The notes: generated by a model not told the origin, from the letters alone. 64,000 nucleotides of DNA from Gadus chalcogrammus (GCF_026213295.1 NC_079412.1:10112211-10176210); one strand, 5' to 3'. Numbered from the stretch's first letter, positions 1 through 25,459 are shown. Translations and numbers: made by a program.

Positions 1-419
1 TTTGAGGCAAAGCACTCTGGGAGTTCTGGTCATTAGGATGCCACAGGAGGACAAATGTCTAAACGTTCAGAGGAAAGCTAGAATAAGCTGTATTCCAGAA
101 AGAGTACAAACTGTTGTCAACACCACCCACCACCATCAATGACAATTACATTCCAGGTGTCCAAAACAAAGTCATTTGCTGGATTTTTACACTGAGCTCC
201 AGTAGGGTATGGAAGCTCTGTGTGGTGTTAAAGTGTATGCTGGTATTTTCGAGTTTTAGCTGTAACGTGACATTCGCTCTGTATAAAAAGAGTGCAAAAG
301 TTGTTCTGGAAACATAGAACTTGACAGCTGTCAAAGGGACGCAGGACAGCTAATAATATACCTTGCATTTACAAGTATCATCAAGTGTGATCCATGTCAA
401 CAGAACCCGGAGAGCTTAC

Positions 420-556
420 CTGATGTTCTGGCGGAGGCGCTCTCTGGAGCCCGCGGTGCGGCATGACTGGTGGGAGCCCAGGGTGGCGATCTCTAGAAAC
501 TCACTGAATGTTCGCACACCCATGGGTAAACGACGTAAACTAGCCGGGACTGCCAT
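420..556 (-). CDS. Probable first coding exon of a divergent gene (coq10a candidate), partial
   Basis: On the minus strand an ATG at 556 opens a 137-base exon that ends at 420 in a consensus donor (CAG|gtaagct). An in-frame TAG lies four codons upstream of the ATG, which fixes the start. The 45 complete codons begin MAVPASLRRLPMGVRTF and end in an Arg-rich stretch (SRERLRQNIR). Arg-rich, acid-poor starts of this type suit a mitochondrial targeting sequence. The rest of the gene lies left of the window. In human, COQ10A (a mitochondrial coenzyme Q-binding START-domain protein) is, as I recall, head-to-head with ANKRD52, which makes coq10a the leading candidate. I recognise no diagnostic COQ10 residues in this exon, so the identity rests on synteny and peptide character only. 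A possible upstream noncoding splice pair is donor gacg|gtgagc at 1091 and acceptor ttgggcag at 626. Confidence 0.45.
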
Positions 557-2590
557 GGAAACTGACTTCTAGAAGGTATCCTATCCTCGTTCCAGTCAGG
601 AGACCCCCAGTCGTGTCTAGGGAACCTGCCCAAAACAAGGTGTTGTCAAACAACCGGCGTTGGCTTCCTCAGTCAGACGGATATATATATACACACTAGT
701 GACGTCTGTTTAACCTCGATGTACCTTTCTAGCTTACCAGTTGACATTCGTTAGAGAGCAACCTCACACTTACCTAGCTGTCACAATCACTGCTGATCCG
801 ACTATCAGCCGACACGGTGCATTACGCCTTATCAGCCGAGACACTAGCCACCGGCGGCTAGCTTAGCCTTTATAAACTATTCTGATTCCCACGACCTGTG
901 GCCGCGTTCGGTTATTACCATACACACTTGTGTTATTCCATTTCTCAAGCGTTTAGTATATATGTCAAAAATGTATAATAGTATTCCCCTTCCTGTTGTT
1001 GTCAAATGACATTAGAGTCACTCGACCTTCTGCAGCGGGAAGAGGGAGCTGGTGGTCAGCTGGGAGGGCAGCCCTTTTCCTCTTGGCTCACCGTCCGTCT
1101 TCGTCGCTCCACTAAACAAGCCGCGTTAAGAAACGCACTAACGCCGCCCTGCTGGCCGGAGTGCGACCATTAGACCCAGGATGGCCACTCCAGCCTATTA
1201 ATTCATTATAATATAATATAGCGTCTTCCTTGCTGCTTTTACTTTTTTTTTTTTCTGTGGAAGGATAAATGACCTTGGTTTAAGGCTGAAGTGCCCATGA
1301 ACCGCTGCTTTGTTATAATGTATATATGGCAGATTCATCTAATCAAGCCCTGCCTGCGCTCATTTCATATTGCATAAATAGGTAGGGAACGATTTATTAT
1401 GTATAGCTTCATATGTTTTATATAAATAGTTACAGAAAATGTTTTTGTATCATAAAGATCGAATTATTTTGTTCATGACTTTGTTTTGATAGTTATTATA
1501 TACTTGAAGTAAGCAGCCAAATATGCGATTTAATCATCATATGTAATTAATTGATAATATGTCAAAAAGTGGGCTTAGATTCAATCTTCTTCAACACTGC
1601 CCTGATTAGCTCTGACATTATTCTACTACACTCCTTCCAAACTTTTGCTTTGATATTAAATGTATTCTTGCAGAGTATTTACAAACATTGCTATTGTTTC
1701 ACAGTTTTTCTGAAGCAGGAACTTTCCGTAGATGCTGTCCTTTCCGTTACATAACAGAGGCCAGTCTGATGATGGTGACTTAACTACCCTATTATTTGTA
1801 TTGCTCGGAAAGTGGAAAGGATGTCATGCCATCTTGTAATTCTATTTGGACTCCGGTCCACCTCATTTTCACTATAGTGTTTTTGAAATAAGGTCTATGA
1901 GCTAATTTCCACAATGTCTAAATCTTGATACTGCTATCCCATGCTATTCTTACTGAGGCCTATGCACCAACCATTCTCACACCCTCCAGTTTCTGCTTCA
2001 ACTGCCTTGCTTCTTCCTAGATACAATGTAACATAAAAAAGTGAAGTGAAATAAATAGGCCTGGTGGGAGATCCTTGAGATTCTTTAATTCACAGGACCC
2101 TTCAAGTCATATTGCAATAAATCCTATTTACATTGGACCAAAATGTCATCTATGGTCTCTCAAGAATACATGTTTTGCCTTATTAATATATTTCAGCTAG
2201 CAAATATTTGTTCTAATCTATTTTAACTAAACTTGTAGTTCCATTGTTTAATCTGATTTCTCGCTTAGACATGGCATTATATCCTAATTGTCCTGCCACA
2301 GTTTACCAATTTTGTTCTAACCCTTACCGTTATCAGTATTTGCTTTGTGTTTGTACAAAACCTAGGCCCTTACAAACCTCATGGCATTTAAATATCTACC
2401 TGACTTTCAAATGACCTACTGGCTCTTGGAGCAGCAGAAAAAAATCCAATATTTTTGTGATTTCCTTATTTCCAAAACTTCCACTGGGTCTCGCAATTTC
2501 CCCGATAAATGTAATCCCAGACCGCCACGCCTGTAGGCGGACCAGCCAGCATAACCTCGCTCCCAGGCGTTCTCTTCTCGCGACGGATCG
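557..2590. other. Intergenic region between the divergent genes
   Basis: The left part (about 560-1180) is moderately GC-rich and probably holds the 5' UTR and promoter of the minus-strand gene. From about 1190 to 2400 the sequence is AT-rich, without open frames, tandem arrays or recognisable repeats. I see no gene in it. Confidence 0.5.
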
Positions 2591-2599
2591 CCTGGAACG

Positions 2600-2900
2600 G
2601 GATGCTCCAAATTACCGTTATTGGCTGGACAGGGGGCGGGACTCAATAGTTTCATGCGTTTTTCGCCGATAGGCGAGAAAGGGGAGGGAATTTAGAAAGA
2701 GGGATATCCGACAAATTCCGTCAAATGTCAGTCAAAACTCCATATTTTTCTCCTTGGGATTTTATGTTTGTTAATGTCGTCCTATTCTTCACCATCTCGT
2801 TCCGGGGAACGTCAGCTTGCGAACACAGCTCATGAGAAGTGAGCCAGCGGAAATCGTATAGTGGCAAACCGGAGAAACGCTACAATTCATGGTCCTCTCT
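2600..2900 (+). promoter_or_regulatory. Probable ankrd52 promoter
   Basis: An inverted CCAAT box (ttattggctgg, about 2618-2628) is followed at once by a GC box (gggggcggg, 2632-2640) in a locally CpG-bearing stretch, about 450 bases before the ankrd52 start codon. No TATA box is obvious. This is typical of a broad housekeeping promoter. The transcription start is probably between 2680 and 2900 but cannot be placed from sequence alone. Confidence 0.5.
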
Positions 2901-3089
2901 CAGCCTCTTCGCAACCAGCATCAGCAGAGAAGACATTGGATACGGACAACAACACTGACAGATCTTGCCCGCAATTCTGTTTGCTATCAGTTATGGGTGC
3001 AGTCTGAAAAAGTGGATACAGTAGCGCTATCACTATTACCTCGCAGTTTTATACTCATGAAGGAGCTCCGTCCTGGTTGAGTTTGGGAG

Positions 3090-14518
<11,429 letters not shown>

Positions 14519-15814
14519 AGGGCCCGCCGCCGCCGCCGTCCCCTCTCCCACTCCTCGCCGGCTGCTGTCCCCCATCGCCGCCACCGCCACCACCGGGGGG
14601 GGGGGGGGGAGACGCCCTTTAACACGGCCCCAGAGGACCAGCAGGAGAGCACCCGCCCATGTCTGTCCTAGATGTATGTATGTACGTACGTACGTGTGTT
14701 TTTTGCGTGAACGTGTTTTAGGCGTGCGCGAGAGAATGTGTTTGGTCTTCTCTTGAGGTGCAGTCAAAACCTATTATGCAATTAGATCCCATTTCTCCAT
14801 CTCCTAGTAGTGCTCAATTCCTAAAAGAAACAAAAGTGTCTGGTTGCTCTACAAGGTCACACAAACGCGTGCGCGCACACACACGGAAGACTGGCGTCCA
14901 CCGTGGACCCAGCGATCTGGCCTCCTCCCCTCCCCCTGCTCATTTAAACCCTTTAAAATCATGTTTGCGTAATGATGTAACTGACGGCTAATAGCATGGA
15001 GACCTCTGTATCCTTGTGTCTCTCCATATCATTCAGTATTTAACATCACAACATTTAACAAGTACCCGTGACCTTGTAGAGGAATATACAGCCGTTCCAA
15101 AATAACGATCAAAGAGGGGTTTCTTTTTTCTTTTTTTGTGTTACATTTTTATGAAGGAACCATAGAAGGGAATTATATAAATTCTGCTTAAGTGCAATGC
15201 TAATGTACCACAGTACAATCCTAAATTGGGGAAAGGGTCAGGTTATTTCCATTGTGTACTTTAAATGTACGGCCTAGAATTGTTTTTTTTGGTATTTTAA
15301 CAAACGACAAAAAAATGAAATTGGTAACGCTGCTGAATTGATTAATTGGCTCTCCTTCCAAAGGGGAGCCGATACTAGGTTGGCATATTCATCAACTCTT
15401 TCCTCATGGCCAACTTGATATTTTGAAGATGTTAAATAAGTGTTTAAGCTAGAATGTTTCTAAGCATATAAGTTATGACCAAAGTTGATCAACACTACTA
15501 TGGCTATAAATTATTTATTTGAGCTGAACTGTACTGTATAGAGAAAGACATTAGATCTTGATATACCTCGTCCAACTCGTTTTAGCAGCTGCTTCATCTT
15601 CAGCCAGGGTCCGTAGGTCTGCAGTCCTCCCGGCAGGACTAGAGTACTATATTGTAGGATAGTGATTTGACTGAGGCCTTGTTTATTTCTGGATGAAGGC
15701 TTTACTAGTAATATCTGCCAGCAACACCTCATCAAAAGCATCGTATCTCTGAGCACATAAATGAAAAAAAAAAGCCATTTCAATTTTTTTCTCCCCCCCC
15801 ATATCTCTTTTTAT

Positions 15815-15846
15815 GTCCGTTTCGTTTTCGTTTTCGTTTTCGTTTT
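15815..15846 (+). repeat. (CGTTTT)n short tandem repeat
   Basis: The hexamer cgtttt is repeated about five times. It lies inside the putative ankrd52 3' UTR. Confidence 0.85.
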
Positions 15847-18800
15847 GTTCTGGAGGATTTCACAACTAGAAGGGCCTACCTATTGAACAGAGCGGCCGGG
15901 CGTGCTCCTCGTCGACGGTCACTCCTCTCTGTTTGTGTTGGGACGATGATGCGCCCGCCGGCGTGTTGGTTTTGGCAAGCTAGCTTATGAGAAATGTTTC
16001 TCTTCCTTTCTCGCTTGTGAAGAAGTCTTAACCGTCTTAATACCGTGCGTCTCGACTTCTCGAGGGTTGGCGCTGAAGTCGAGGACGGCCCGACTGAGTT
16101 TTTTTCTGCCATTTTGTTGTTCAGATGTAGTTTCCAGCAATGTTTTAGTTTTGGCCTTCTTTTAAGTTATTGAATAGACAATCACTGTCACAAGGGCTTT
16201 TGTTTCCCCTTCTTTGGTTTTATTCTTAAGACTCAACGAATGGCTCTGTGTGCTGGGCATTTTAATGTCGGTGTCAACACAAATGCACTGGATTGCCTCT
16301 ATTGGCTCTCATGAAAATGCCTTTTTTGACCCATGCCTTCCATAACAAACCATTTCAGTTGGGAATGCTTCGTGACATAGGTTGACGGCCCCAAGATCTG
16401 ATTTGGAATTTTAAGTTTTTTTTTTATTTAAAAGCTTACCAACAATATTGACCAGTTGGTTAACCACATTGTCCATTTTTCTTTTTTCCGAAATATGACT
16501 AAGCTTGGTACCTCCTTTTTTTTGTTTTGTTTTGTTTCCTTGTTGCGAAGAACCAGGAGGAATTGAAAATCAGTCCCTTTTCAAAGCAGAGGGCTAACTG
16601 GAACCACAAAGAGGGAACTAGAGATGGCCAATTATGCTTTCGAATTTCAAGGATAGCGGAAATCCAAATAATTGTGCTTTTAGTGTTCCCGTCGTTGTCG
16701 TTTCCTCCCATTTATTGTACTAAACATACTAAAGATGATTGTATTGGACCACTATAGCTTTTCGTGTGACTTAAATCTGTATGTTGTAACTTAATCATTC
16801 TAGTGTTTTCCGTCATTGGCCAATGATGTAAAATGTCAGATTCAAAAAAAAAAAGAAAAAAAAAAAAAGATTGACAAGGAAATTTCATATCAACTGTCAA
16901 GAAATGGCACAATTACCCTTATTAGACACAATTCTGGAGAAGGACCTAGATTAGGCTATGTTTTGCAAGAAACCCAACATTCTTTGGGGACTATTGTCAA
17001 GTTTGGCCATTAACTCCATTTCAAAGCAGGGAACTCCCGGAGTGTTTTAAAACTAGTTTATTTCAGTTGTCTCCATACCTGACTGAAATGAAATGGAACT
17101 ATTTGATACCCAGGCTTTTTGTTTTGTTTTGTCTGTTATTGGGTCGGTGCATTTTTGTAGTCTCAGGATTTGTGTTTAAGCACCAGGCAAAATTTATCAA
17201 ATCTGACATTTCAACAAAGTTAAAAAAACAAAACAAAAAAAAACATACTTTTTAACCTTGATCCAACAGCACTTAAATAAGATAGTCAAGCACGCACTTT
17301 AGTACTTTCAGGTTCTAAGTGTGCAAATCAAGAGGAAGTATGTACCCATGTTTACATGTGTGTTTCGCTGCCAGGATGGAATGGTTGCAAACAAAACGAG
17401 CAAAGCCTTCTAGTGAGGCCAAGGCTGCATTATTGAAGTCAAACCCAGTCAATTAAGCACACGGGCAGAGCGTCCTGTGCCAAAAACACGTTCAACAAAG
17501 TCTCTAAAATTGCACACCAAAATCATTATTTTCCCAAGATCTTAAGAAATAAAAATATATTTGGTTTCTCAATTCTAGCGTAGATATGAATTCCATTAAT
17601 AGGTGCTACTGTGAGGTCAGTTTGGGCTGGCATTATCCTCTCCTGATGTCCTTATTTGACCAGCAAATTGAGCTATTGCCCCCCACCCTGAAGATACTCA
17701 AATTGTAACTGAATTTTTTTGTACTGTCGGTGTTCTTTCTCGTGGTTTAATTTAATTTGCATCTACCATTGGTGGGTGTGTACATGTGCATGGAGCTAAC
17801 AATTTAGATGTAAAAAAAAAAAAGGATCAAACAAATGGAGCATATAAAGTATATCTGGAGTCAGACACAGAAAGCAATGAAAGGTCCAATTGTAGCAATA
17901 GACCGTGTGTGTAATAGTGTGCAGCACAATTATTGCACTGCCATCCATTTAGGCCAATTCAGTAAATCATAGCATAGATGCCAATGGAGGACTTCAATGC
18001 GGGTTAGGTGTGTGAATCTATGGTCAGGAATAAGGCCTATGTGCCAAATTTTGTTAAGAGGAACTCCTCTTAGTGAAGCAGCAATGGATTTATGCATATG
18101 TTCAAGCAGTTTACAGTCTGACCTTCAAATCTGAGCCATGAATTTACTGACTGAAATGAATGTAGGGTACATTTTAGAGCAGGACAATTCAACTTCTCCT
18201 GACTTTAAACTATCGCTCTTCATTTGTCTTGCAAAGATGTATCTATACAGGTAGCATGATTATAACCGATTCTCTACATATTAGTTTTGTATTAGTCTTC
18301 CTGCAACAAGGGTCGAGGGATGGATTGGCATTTCTGTCGGAGGTTAGGCGAGTTGTATTTACTCTTCTCTTTATTTTTCTCTGCTGTCAGTGTGGAGCAT
18401 AACCTACTAGGTAGACGGAGATGTAGAGATCAGATGGATTTTAAAAGAAATCATGTTCATCCATTCCATTGAGATTGCCTTACGATGCGTAAAACGAAAC
18501 AAAAATGAACCACATTAGGGAACATCACACAAACTTGTTAATAGCCTATATTTGACAAAATGCACCTAAGCTACACCCATTTAGTGCCATAGAAACCTTT
18601 ATTTGCCTTTAGACATCAATCATAATAACTGGGTCAGTAACTTCAACTAGTCTGGATTTACATTTTGTGTTTGGAGCAGCATGTCCGTTTTGCCAGATAT
18701 GATAGTCCATATATAGTGTTTTTTTAAACGATCATAGTCAGTATAAAATGTTTGCATGGGGTAGTAGTTGATGAATGCAAGTGTTGTGTTCTGTCAGTAG

Positions 18801-18963
18801 AACATCTATTTTACAATTGGACACCTGGAGGGAGATAATTGGTCCTTTTTGGTATGGCGACGCAATCTCGAGGTTTGTTTGTATAACATGATTATTTATA
18901 ATGTGTTTTACAGGGGGAAAATATATTGCGCTAGATTTCTGCATGATGTGTGTTTATAGGGTA

Positions 18964-19168
18964 GTGTGTGTATGTATGTATGTATGTATGTATGTATGTA
19001 TATATATATGTATATATATATGTGTCTATATATATGTATGTATATATATATATATATATGTGTATATATATATATGTGTATATGTATGTATATGTATGTG
19101 TGTATATTTATATATATATGTGTATATGTATATATATGTATATGTATATGTATATATATGTATATATA
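18964..19168 (+). repeat. Compound (TATG)n/(TA)n/(TGTATA)n microsatellite
   Basis: About 200 bases made only of tatg, tgtata and ta units. The Tyr/Val/Cys/Ile-only frames across it are artefacts of the repeat. Confidence 0.95.
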
Positions 19169-22100
19169 AATTAGTTACTTGAAATAATTCTCATATATGG
19201 CAAATTTCCATTTATCTCTCCTTGATCCACTGTTGAGCCTTTTGCCTTAAAAGCTGAGAAGGAAACATCTGGCAGTATCTAATGAGTTGCATCAATTATA
19301 CAGTACTTTGTTGGCTTGCAAAAAAAATAATCACAAATTTTGTTCTGAGTGTCAGGAAGCACACGAATCAGTGGAGGGTAGCACATACCTTATGGTTGCC
19401 ACGGTGCAGAGATTGTTCTGAGAAGTAAGGATATTGCCATATTTGCCACTGTGAATGAATTATTTAGAGAGAAAAAAAACAATCAACTTTGGCGTGTCCA
19501 CGACACAGAGCCAAATAGCACTGGGGATTAAAGTGGTGCCCTTCCAAAAAACAAACCTATAGAGAACGAGACCCTTACGACACGTTTTTTCAACAATGTG
19601 GCCAGACGGGAGTTTAAATCTTGGTATTCCTCCCGTGTTTTGGTTAGTACGACTTCTTGAACCAGCCTATTCCGGAAATGTAATAATGCTAGATTGGTGT
19701 CAGCAGATGTCTGATGTTTCCTACCTGACTAAGGAGCAGTGAAATGCACCTTGTACTTATATTGGACCTGCGCTTTTACCTCATCAGTGATCGTTTGTGT
19801 GATGTAATGACCTTTCTGTTTCGTCCTAATGTAATTAGACCTTTCTCGCAGCGAGTGTGTGAATTGAAATATCTGCATGTCGATCCTATACATGCAAAAG
19901 TCCCCCAGTTTTCAGTCGAGTGAGAAAAAGGTTAGAGAATCCTATAATTTCAAAGTCTCTCACATGCCACACACAGTGTGTTGTGCACCTGTACAGTTCA
20001 GTCTGCATGCAAGATCATGGTAGCCATGTAACTTTACCTCTACGAATCAGATCAGTCCATTTTGACCTTTGTCCGCCTTCCCCCGTCTGGGCCCTCGATG
20101 ATTCCCCTTCCCCACCAATAGGATCTGTGTGTGTGACGCAGCTCAGTGGTGTCATGGTGCCTTTTCTTTGTTACTACCGAAAGGTACGGTCTTCCATTTG
20201 TACTTCCGGGAAGCCTTATAAATGGGGGACGGGGAAATTAGAAGGAACGTCCCAAGACAACTATGGGTTCATATTTCCCTTGAAGTAACGGCTATTATTC
20301 TCAACAATAATTTGTTTGAAAACAGGAAAAGAAGGGTTTTGTTTTGGAGCGGGAGGTTTGTGAAGAAGTCTGTTGCCACCGTCATTGTCCAAACTTCTTC
20401 TTTGTCCCCGGTGACGTAACGCTGCCTCGGGTGGTAGAGCCGTGCATTATTTCTTCTAATGTGATTCTGGGCACACCAAACATTGATGACTGGGGAAACG
20501 GTAGATTATGAAAGCACAAATCCAAAGATGGCACCACAAGGCTAAAGTAGCTCTCCCCACTCCATCTTGAGGTAGAGAGCCTAAGGAATGTCTCAGACAT
20601 TGATTGGAAAACAAGAATCCTATTTTCTTTTCCGGAGTGCAGAGGACGTGAGGATGGATGGATTGATTGTCAGGAACACGTGAACTGTAGAACAAGGAGA
20701 GGAAGAAGAGAAAAAAAATAGACAAGACGTCTCAAATTCAGGGGCGTATGAATTCAGATTGTTCCTCTCAAACTCTTTGTTCGTAAACCAATATATATAT
20801 ATATATAAATATACTTACACAACTTTTCTAAGAGTGCAAGTTGTGAGGTGCAAGCATACAAGATGGTTATTTTTACGTTAAAGGCAAACTTGTTTGTTGT
20901 GACTGATGCAAATTGATTGTGGAGATTGTTTTGTGTTTATTAGGGTAGACTGATTTTACAAGTAGGGTTGCAGTAGTAGCTGTGTGCAGTGTTAATAACC
21001 GTGTGATCATTCTATAGAAGTGGTGTAACATTTGTTGTCTTTTATGGCATTATGGCATGAATTATCTTATCACGCTGACCTCGTTTGAAATAACAAAAGA
21101 TATAAGTGCAATAACCTTTTGTTTATCATTGCTTCCTCGGTTGATACAAAAAAATATTATTATGCCCTTTTTGTTAACACCAAAAGTCCCTCTTCTGCTG
21201 CGAATGAAGGATTTGAGCAGTCCTCTCGTTTGTGTTCAGATGAGTGGCGTTTGATAGAGGAGTGTGTGATATTACATTCTTAAAACTGTGATCAATATTC
21301 AACTTTATTAGCTGCCTGCTGAGAGGAGGGATTGTGCACAAGTTAACGGAGGGGTTTCCAGGAGGGGCAGGCATTTAAACTTTAAGTTGTCCTCATGGAT
21401 GGGTTTAGAAGGGCTTCTCCTTTAGATACAGGCCTCTCCTCGAGGCTCGGTTTTTAGCTAATAAACATGTTCATTTGCATGTGTATATGTATATGCATCC
21501 CCCTTCTCCTTGAATGAAACTCTTTTTTTTTCTCAAACTATTTAGACCTGCTGTCAGTGACGTATGCGGATAAAAGGAGATATGAAATGCCTTATAATAT
21601 ATTTGTTATCGATGTTGAGCATTTAGGGTCCCCAACGTGTCGCTCCCTTTTCTGTAGACTAAACGCTTGTAAAGTTACCGAGTTCATTAGATTTCTATCT
21701 ACTGTATAGCCTACGTGTTCTCAGAACTTGTTACTTGGAGGTCATGTGATTGTGGTTTTTAGAGTAACATTCCCCTTAAAAAGTGCCGTTTGTTTTCACC
21801 AGCAAAGGGTGTGTCTGGAATTTAAAAAAATATAAAACACGAAAAAAAAAAAAAAAAAGAAGGAACGTGTGAGAATGGGAAAGGCAGAAAAGACGAGATA
21901 GAAAATACGTTCCAAACCCTTTTTTAAAGATGACACGGTCTTTATGCAGGTGAACCACGGCAGCACTCTTCTGACGGAGCACCTTACAGACTTGGCAGTC
22001 TGACACTAGGCGTGGTCACTCTGAAGCAGAGCCATATCAAAGTATTCCCAGTAGAAGCCTCCTCTTCCCAGCCCACCCTCCCCCCATGAATGTGCTATTA

Positions 22101-24315
22101 GGAATAGCCTACCGTAGGAAAGGATGTATACTGCATGTTTTGTAAAATTTTGTTAATGTGCTATTCCCTCCCCCTACATTGATTCTCCTCAGACCCCTTC
22201 AGTAGGATCAGCCCCTATAGTAGGATCCTTTAGCAAGTTATCGATTTACAACTGGACTGAAACAGGCACTGATCTCAGACTGCCTTACTTTGTTGTGGAC
22301 TTCGACAAAAAAAAGGAACGAGGAGGATGATGTGATCAAGGGTTGTTCCTTTAGTGGCTTATCTGGGACATACCAAGGAGCCATCGTCTGGCCTATGAGG
22401 AGTTAACAATCCAATGTTCTTGCAGTGCACCTTCACTCAACAGAAACCCAACCGAACAGGAGATCCCTCCTCCCACCCGACATTCCAAAGTCCCCCTCCT
22501 CCCTGCCCCGCCAGAACCCCCAGCCTGTTGATTAATGATGTCTCTGTGTTGTCTCGCTGGTGTACCGGGTGGGAATTTGTTGTCAATGACAGGGTTTTCC
22601 TATTTAGTCTCAGAATTACCTCACCTACTGATCTGCAAACCTGCTCTTCTACTGTGTACAAAGGAGTCAACAAGTGCATGCCCATGGACATTAATAACCC
22701 GGTGTACTGGGCGTAAGTAGCGTATCGCAATAAATCGATGGACTCTATTAGAGGCACTCTGGTATTTTGACAAGGGCAAGGCCGGAACGCCTGGCGGTCT
22801 GTTGGAACAGCCAGACGCGCCGGAGGGATGGTTTGGGTGTCGATGTTGCTTGTGTCGTTTAAGTCAGGTTTGCTGTTGTATTTTTAATGGGTGCAAAACA
22901 CTTAGAAGCCAGCCTTTGGACAGACAACACACTTTGAGCAAGCAGTTTTTTTTTTTTTGTATATACAAACCTTTGCTCAGGCACAACATCCGTTGTTTGG
23001 ATTTGGGTTCCAATCCAGTGGGCTGCTACGTTGAGTACTAAACACTTTTACAACTGCTTTGTGCTTTCCTAGTTCTCACCTTCATCTCTCTCTGAGTCGA
23101 TACTTGTGTTTTTGTTGAATCCCATGCTATTTGACGCAACAAGCAGGTCCCACCTATTTATTTTTTCTCTAACATCTGTATACATGCACTGAATATTAAG
23201 AGTCTGGTTCCCATGTTGCGGTTCTGGTCCGGGGTTACCGAGGTCATGCCATGGCGTTTACATTACCACTGGTCTAAGCCCAGTGGTGCCCAAGGGAGAC
23301 TGTAAACGTGCGGTTATTAATGTCCATGGAAACGTGCTCAATGTCATCGCCAGCGGCACGCGCTCTAGACTTGTGATGACAACAGGACCAATGAGTTTAC
23401 TCTCGTTTGAATCGATCCGTTTATTGATATAGGAATATAGGCTCAAAGACGTGGTTTAAACTTTAAATTGATTCAGAGATCAAATGCACCTTGTGAGATT
23501 TCTTGAAACGGTGAAGCGCCGTTCCTTCATGACGAATGCAAATATCTGTGGACCTTGATGTTTCACCTTAATGCCCGCATTAGCCAGACCTCCATGTTCC
23601 ACACAACAGCTTCAATAACAGGGTGAAAGTGTTCATATTTAATTTCATTGTCTTCATCAGTGAACGTTTTTGCTTCTATAAAGTGGACCGAGATCTGCCA
23701 TTGTGGCCCCTGACCGTTTCTCTTGGGCCCCACTGGGGCCCGGAGCGAGACGGCATCGTCCTCCCGGGGATCGGTCGTGTCGGCATCACTCGCTGTTTTC
23801 AGTAGCATCTCTCCTACCTCCATGTTTTCCAGCCTTGAGTAATGTCTGTCTCTCGCCTATTTGAAACCTATACTTTTCTCAGTACAAGAGTACCGTTTAT
23901 CCTAAGCAATGATGGTTATACATTATGAGGTGCGCTTGATTGTGCTGTATGTGTATATGTCTACTTGACGTGAAGATTTTATTTATGAGAAGCATTTATA
24001 CAACGACAAAAAAAAACCACTGGAATGTGAAGCCAGATAATGTTATGATGCAGATTACCATGGTCGTCTTACCCCTTTAACGCCCCCCCATGCATGTCCA
24101 CCAGGAGTCCTTTGTGACACAAACATCCATACATTGGCATTTTTAAATGACAAGCTTTTTGTTTCTTCCTTTTGAACCTATTTTCCTGTTTAGCCCTATA
24201 GTGCATTTCAATGTTTACAGCTTGATGTCTTCTGGGTCATCCTTTGTCCCAAAGCCAGACTGGCTCCTACATGCAATGAATATGATTTGACGTGGATCTG
24301 TCGTTCTGTGCGAGG

Positions 24316-24358
24316 GTGAGTTTTGAGCGCCTCCAAGTGGAACGCTTTCAAAACTCAC
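24316..24358 (+). other. Stem-loop in putative ankrd52 3' UTR
   Basis: The arm gtgagttttgagcg (24316-24329) pairs with cgctttcaaaactcac (24343-24358), with a two-base bulge and a 13-base loop. It may be an RNA structural element or a chance palindrome. Confidence 0.45.
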
Positions 24359-24847
24359 CTCACTACTCCAAACCAAATCCTGCTATATAAAGTCCATCTG
24401 TCTCTACACTGCCCTCATATATTCACATCTGATTTGATCACAAAGGGGTACAGGATAGGTGAATGGTTTGAGGTTTTCTAAACACCCACACCCCCCTCCC
24501 ATACCCCTCCCATCCCCCCAACTGGGACAGGACCAGCCTCCCATCCACCGTCTCAACCGAACCTCAAGCCATTCAGTCCTTTTTTTTTTCTTTTTCGATA
24601 ATGCAATCCTGAAAGCACTTTGCCTTGTTATTCCTTTGTGTGAACATGTGAATGATAATTTGTTACAAAAATGTTAAATATGTATAAGATCATTCACTGT
24701 TTTGGAAAAACCTGCATCTGTCTTTCTGACGTTAAAAGAAAACAAAAGAGAACTTAGTGACATTAAACCTGAATCTATTTTATAAAATGTTTGCTGCAGC
24801 CAATTGGTCTTGTCATTCAGTATTGTGGCTTAGGGTTGTTTGTGTTC

Positions 24848-24853
24848 AATAAA
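24848..24853 (+). terminator. Poly(A) signal, likely distal end of ankrd52
   Basis: AATAAA in the context ttcaataaagtgct, with a U/GU-rich element (ggtcttgtttttctttcc) about 25 bases downstream, is a strong cleavage/polyadenylation context on the plus strand. Confidence 0.6.
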
Positions 24854-24870
24854 GTGCTATTGCTAAATAT

Positions 24871-25440
24871 TTAATTGGTCTTGTTTTTCTTTCCACTGAA
24901 ACTTGGCCAACAATGACTGTTATTGGTCTGATGCGAGCTCTTATTAATATCGGGGTATCCACCAAATAGATATTGGATGCCCCAGAGGCCGACAAAGAAG
25001 GACAAAGTTGATTACATTGCCTCTTTGTCGATCCCAGTATCAGATTCAAATCTACTGCATTCATGGAAAACATAATCCAGTCAGTCATGTAGTACTGTTT
25101 TAGGCAATTAGGGTGAATTGAATCACCTTATGTCAATATATGCATTGTCCTATGCATTCATTGCATACAACTCCACTGCTTAGTCAATTTGTATCTATAA
25201 TAAATCAATAATTAAATAGTTAATTCATCATTGCATGGATCATGCATTAATGATTTGGAAACAATAGGGTAGGCTATAGACTTATAAAAAAAAGCTTTAA
25301 GAAACTATTCCATACTGAATTATATTTTTAATAATATGTTATATATGGATATCATATAAAGCTAATCACTTTTTCGATTATAAAACATTACATTTAGTTG
25401 TATATGATATGCAAAAAGGACTGATGCGATAATCAGGTTT
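24871..25440. other. Intergenic, ankrd52 to rnf41
   Basis: AT-rich sequence with no open frame of note and no recognised repeat. I see nothing functional in it. Confidence 0.4.
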
Positions 25441-25459
25441 ATTTCGTGATACGTCATTA

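Larger units (their letters stand above)
14519..24870 (+). other. Putative ~10.3 kb 3' UTR of ankrd52
   Basis: After the ankrd52 stop there is no coding exon, SINE or minisatellite for 10 kb, until a strong poly(A) context at 24848. The sequence is AT-rich with many short T and A runs, as in vertebrate 3' UTRs, and human ANKRD52 also has a UTR of several kb. Earlier AATAAA motifs exist (for example at 21460 and near 22730), so shorter isoforms or an earlier end are possible. Continuity of the transcript is inferred, not shown. Poly-G occurs at about 14597-14610. Confidence 0.5.

Noticed and set aside
2416..2655. 79-codon minus-strand frame over the ankrd52 promoter
   Set aside because: Overlaps CCAAT/GC promoter elements; no splice signals or family match. 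A divergent noncoding transcript is possible but not supported.
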